Under the pieces are notes generated by a model. The model worked only from the letters and a program-made list of their open reading frames with translations, made no database searches and had not been told where the DNA came from. A stretch of DNA of 7,972 nucleotides from DASVHS01 sp036390755 (lineage in GTDB: Bacteria; Acidobacteriota; Thermoanaerobaculia; Gp7-AA8), in the NCBI GenBank assembly GCA_036390755.1, contig DASWBH010000398.1, positions 1 through 7,972 on the forward strand. Direction: 5' to 3'. Position 1 is the first letter of the stretch. Every line of letters starts with the position of its first letter. Made by a program: the position numbers and the translations under genes. Below, piece after piece: positions 5,102 through 7,972 of this stretch.

Positions 5102-6787
5102 ATGGAACTGGACAACGAGCTCCTTCTGCGCACGTTCATCTCGGAATCCGAAGAGATTCTGGCCGAGATGGAGCAGTCGCTGCTGACGCTGGAAAAAGAT
5201 CCGGCGAATGCCGAGAAGATCCGCAACGTCTTCCGTGGCGCACATACGCTGAAGGGAAATGCGTCGTGCCTCGGGATGGAGACGATTGCCGGCGCGGTCC
5301 ATCACGTCGAGGACTACCTCGATCGCCTGCAGCGCGGCGACGCGGAGATCGACGGGGACGCAGTCTCGCTGCTGCTGTCTTTCGTCGACCTGATGCGCGA
5401 GAGCATCGCGGCCGCCGCTTCCGGCAACGACGCCGTTCCGCCGGGAACGCTGGAAGTCGTCGAAGCGTTGACGCGCGTCTCAAAAGCAACCGCTGAGCGC
5501 GAGCGCCCGATGCGGACCGCGGCCGAGGAGAAAGTGTCCGCAACGCGCGCGACGAGCGTTCGTGTGGCAACGGCAAGGCTCGACCGTGCGCTCGATCTCA
5601 CCGGAGAAATCTCGATCGCCCGCGGCCGGCTCCGCCAGCTCATCGATCTGCGACAGCCGCTCGATGAAATCAGCGAGGCGTGCAGCGATCTCGAACGGCT
5701 GTCGAACGAGCTTCAGGAGCTCGTGATGAAACTGCGGATGGTCCCGATCGGTCCGTTCTTCCGCCAGTACTCGCGCAGCGTGCGCGACGTTGCCGCCGCA
5801 CATCACAAGCAGGCAAGCCTCCGTCTGGAAGGAGAGGACGTCGAAGTCGACCTCGGCGTCATCGAACATCTCAGAAATCCGCTGACACACCTGATCCGGA
5901 ACGCCGTCGACCACGGCATCGAATCGCCCGAAGTCCGGCAGGCAAGCGGAAAGGACGTACAGGGAACCATCACGCTGAGCGCGCTGCGCGACGGCGGGAC
6001 GATCGTCATCCGGCTGGCAGACGACGGGGCGGGACTGAACCGCACGCGCATCGCTGCCCGTGCGCGCGAGCTCGGACTCCTGGCGGAGACGGAGAAACTT
6101 CCCGATCAGGAGCTCTTCCGCTTCATCTTCGCTGCCGGATTCTCGACTGCCGAGAACGTCACCGACATGTCCGGACGCGGCCTGGGCATGGACGTCGTCC
6201 GCCGCAGCATCGAAGAGCTGCACGGCACGGTCAACGTCGAGAACCACAATGGTGCGGCGTTCACACTCCGCCTGCCGCTCACGGTGGCGATCATCGACGG
6301 CTTCGTCGTCACGTGCGGCGGAGAGTCTTACGTGCTGCCGCTCGATTCAGTGAGCGAATGCATCGCGTATGACCCGCAGGAAGACGCGAGCGACGAAGAC
6401 ATATTCGGAATCGTCAGCGTTCGTGAAGAGCCTGTGCCTTTCGTCCGTCTTCGAAGGTTCTTCGACCTGGGTGGAGGCGACTCGAGAACCGAGAGCCTTG
6501 TCGTTCTCGGATCCGAGGGCCGGCGCGCTGGCGTGCTCGTCGACGGACTGGTCGGAGAGCGCCAGCTCGTGATCAAGCCGCTCGGCAAACTGTTTCAAGG
6601 GATCTCCGCGCTGGCCGGTTCGGCCGTTCTCGGCGACGGCCGGGTGGCGATGGTGCTCGATGTCGCGGCACTTCTCGACTCCTGCATCGCCAGGCTTCGC
6701 GACAGCGATGCCGAATCCCGTCTTCAATCGCTTCAAGGTTCCGCGTACCGCCGACAAACCGGCGCGGAGGACAACCATGGGTCTTAA
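5102..6787 (+). CDS. cheA: Chemotaxis histidine kinase CheA, without a P2 domain
   Basis: This 561-residue CheA is the central kinase of the receptor array. P1 (Hpt, about 1-120) carries phospho-acceptor H48 in AHTLKGNASCLGM. P3 dimerisation starts about 152 (VRVATARLDRALDLTGEI) and runs into LVMKLRMVPIGP. The P4 ATPase has the N box HLIRNAVDHGIE (N267), G1 DDGAGL at 307-312, GFSTAENVTDMSGRGLGMDVV (G2 around 358-364). P5, the CheW-like regulatory domain, runs from about 400 to 540. Only about 30 residues separate P1 from P3, so the usual P2 CheY-docking domain is missing, and there is no fused receiver. All catalytic motifs look intact. ATG 5102 gives a typical N terminus (MELDNELLLRTFISESEEIL). 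The last 11 nt overlap the MCP gene. The partner is probably the CheY-like protein encoded upstream. Confidence 0.95.
   Translation: MELDNELLLRTFISESEEILAEMEQSLLTLEKDPANAEKIRNVFRGAHTLKGNASCLGMETIAGAVHHVEDYLDRLQRGDAEIDGDAVSLLLSFVDLMRESIAAAASGNDAVPPGTLEVVEALTRVSKATAERERPMRTAAEEKVSATRATSVRVATARLDRALDLTGEISIARGRLRQLIDLRQPLDEISEACSDLERLSNELQELVMKLRMVPIGPFFRQYSRSVRDVAAAHHKQASLRLEGEDVEVDLGVIEHLRNPLTHLIRNAVDHGIESPEVRQASGKDVQGTITLSALRDGGTIVIRLADDGAGLNRTRIAARARELGLLAETEKLPDQELFRFIFAAGFSTAENVTDMSGRGLGMDVVRRSIEELHGTVNVENHNGAAFTLRLPLTVAIIDGFVVTCGGESYVLPLDSVSECIAYDPQEDASDEDIFGIVSVREEPVPFVRLRRFFDLGGGDSRTESLVVLGSEGRRAGVLVDGLVGERQLVIKPLGKLFQGISALAGSAVLGDGRVAMVLDVAALLDSCIARLRDSDAESRLQSLQGSAYRRQTGAEDNHGS
6766..6770 (+). 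promoter_or_regulatory. Strong ribosome binding site of the MCP gene
   Basis: GGAGG inside the 3' end of cheA lies 6 nt before ATG 6777. It fixes the MCP start even though the frame overlaps cheA by 11 nt. Confidence 0.7.
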
Positions 6788-7972
6788 GAATTCGTCGGTG
6801 AGGATGAAGCTCGCCGTCATGGCCGGCACGAGTATCGTGCTCGTCGTCGTCCTCGCGTCATTCGCGTATTTCGGACAGGGACGCGTCAGCACCGCGCTCG
6901 CTCACGTGATCCGCGGGATGTCGGAGTTGCAGACCGAAGGCGCCGCGGATCAGGCGAATCAGTCCATCCGCGCCGACGTCCTCGCTGCAGTCCTCGCAGG
7001 CCAGCAGGGCAACATCTCCGAGAAACCACGATCACTGGCCTCGCTCGCCGCTCACGTCAAAGCATTGAAAGCCGGGCTACAGGAGATCGAGGAGAGCTCG
7101 CTCTCCTCGCCGGTGAAAGCCACCGCAAAGGACGTGCGGCCGGCGCTCGAAAACTACGAGTCCATCGCCGGGGCGCTGACCGCGCTCGCGTTCGACAATC
7201 CGCCCGAAGCGAGCGCGAAGCTGCCCGAGTTTCTCCGCGCCGCCGACACGATGGGTGCGCAGCTCAACTCGCTGAACGCACAGATCACGACTGCCGCGAC
7301 CCAGGCCCGCGCCGACGGGGACGCGGTCGTCAGCACCGCCAATCACATCATGCTCTGGACGGCGCTCATCGCGCTGCTGGCGATGGCTGCCCAGTCGTTC
7401 GCGATCTCGACCAGCATTACAGGGCGGCTCTCCATCGCGGTCGACGCGGCGAACCGGCTCGCTGAAGGCGACGTTTCGATGGAGATCACGCCGGGCGCCG
7501 ATGACGATATCGGCGCGCTCCTCTCGGCAATGTCACGAATGATTGCGTCGCTGAAGAGTCTGTCCGGTGCCGCCACACAGATCGCCGATGGCGATTTGAT
7601 GGCCGCCGTCACTGTCCGATCCGAACGCGATGTCCTTGGCAACGCGTTGCAGCGGATGGTGCAGAGACTGTCGGACACGATGGCGGAAGTACGCTCCAGC
7701 GCCAATGCTTTGTCGTCCGCTGCCGGACAGGTCTCCGCTTCCGCACAGTCCCTTTCCGAAGGAACGAGCCAGCAGGCGGCGTCGGTCGAAGAGACCACAT
7801 CGAGTCTCGAAGAGATGACTGCATCGATCGGACAGAACGCGGACAGCAGCCGGCAGATGGAGCAGATGGCGAAGAAGGGAGCGCGGGACGCGGAAGAGAG
7901 CGGACTGGCCGTGAGCGCAACCGTGCAGGCCATGAACTCGATCGCCGAAAAGGTCTCGATCATCGAAGAGAT
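6777..7972 (+). CDS. Methyl-accepting chemotaxis protein, partial at the window edge
   Basis: An open frame of 398 codons runs off the right edge without a stop. It encodes a transmembrane chemoreceptor: TM1 about 12-33 (LAVMAGTSIVLVVVLASFAYF), a mostly helical extracytoplasmic region about 35-187 that resembles four-helix-bundle sensors, and TM2 about 189-210 (HIMLWTALIALLAMAAQSFAI). Two consecutive HAMP-like units follow, with AEGDV at about 229-233 and ADGDL at about 270-274. The start of the coiled signalling domain comes next, with a methylation-type segment ASVEETTSSLEEMTASI. The CheA/CheW-binding tip lies beyond the window. The start is backed by GGAGG at 6766-6770, and it overlaps cheA by 11 nt, so it is co-translated with its kinase. 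It is the likely array receptor and a CheD substrate. The ligand is unknown. Confidence 0.93.
   Translation, partial: MGLKNSSVRMKLAVMAGTSIVLVVVLASFAYFGQGRVSTALAHVIRGMSELQTEGAADQANQSIRADVLAAVLAGQQGNISEKPRSLASLAAHVKALKAGLQEIEESSLSSPVKATAKDVRPALENYESIAGALTALAFDNPPEASAKLPEFLRAADTMGAQLNSLNAQITTAATQARADGDAVVSTANHIMLWTALIALLAMAAQSFAISTSITGRLSIAVDAANRLAEGDVSMEITPGADDDIGALLSAMSRMIASLKSLSGAATQIADGDLMAAVTVRSERDVLGNALQRMVQRLSDTMAEVRSSANALSSAAGQVSASAQSLSEGTSQQAASVEETTSSLEEMTASIGQNADSSRQMEQMAKKGARDAEESGLAVSATVQAMNSIAEKVSIIEE

Noticed and set aside
6777..7972. Missing stop codon of the MCP gene, possible truncation
   Set aside because: The frame is open and in register to the last base, so the break is the window edge and not a pseudogene.

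Overview
This window is high-GC bacterial DNA, densely packed, with every gene on the + strand. It holds two adjacent signalling modules: a cytoplasmic PAS histidine kinase with an NtrC-type sigma54 response regulator, followed by the first part of a chemosensory (che) operon. The GC-rich codon use, the sigma54 activator and the unusual che gene set (CheY, coiled-coil GAF protein, CheD, CheA, MCP) would fit lineages such as Acidobacteriota or Myxococcota. That placement is a guess: no rRNA or marker gene is present.

Layout. Positions 1-51 are a short leader with a perfect 12-bp inverted repeat that covers the start codon and ribosome site of the first gene. Positions 52-1869 encode a triple-PAS histidine kinase without membrane segments, with four cysteines in its first 21 residues. 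Positions 1866-3233 overlap it by ATGA and encode a complete REC / AAA+ (GAFTGA) / Fis-HTH regulator. Positions 3234-3361 are the only real intergenic gap. It holds a C-rich, G-poor tract, an 18-bp palindrome and a weak -24/-12 (sigma54-like) promoter candidate ending just before the next ribosome site. The second module then runs without meaningful gaps: CheY-like receiver (3362-3730), coiled-coil plus GAF protein (3738-4598), CheD deamidase (4599-5093), CheA lacking P2 (5102-6787), and a two-transmembrane chemoreceptor with tandem HAMP repeats (6777 to beyond the window edge).

How it may work. The MCP senses an extracytoplasmic cue through a predicted helical bundle and controls CheA. CheA would phosphorylate the stand-alone CheY, and CheD would deamidate receptor glutamines. 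The GAF coiled-coil protein is not a standard che component and is the most interesting unknown. The upstream kinase/regulator pair may control transcription of the che operon through sigma54. Neighbourhood and the candidate promoter suggest this, but neither proves it. CheW, CheR, CheB and CheC are not in the window and may lie downstream. I found no mobile elements, CRISPR arrays, tRNA or rRNA genes. The parts are known families; what may be new is the combination and the regulatory DNA structures.
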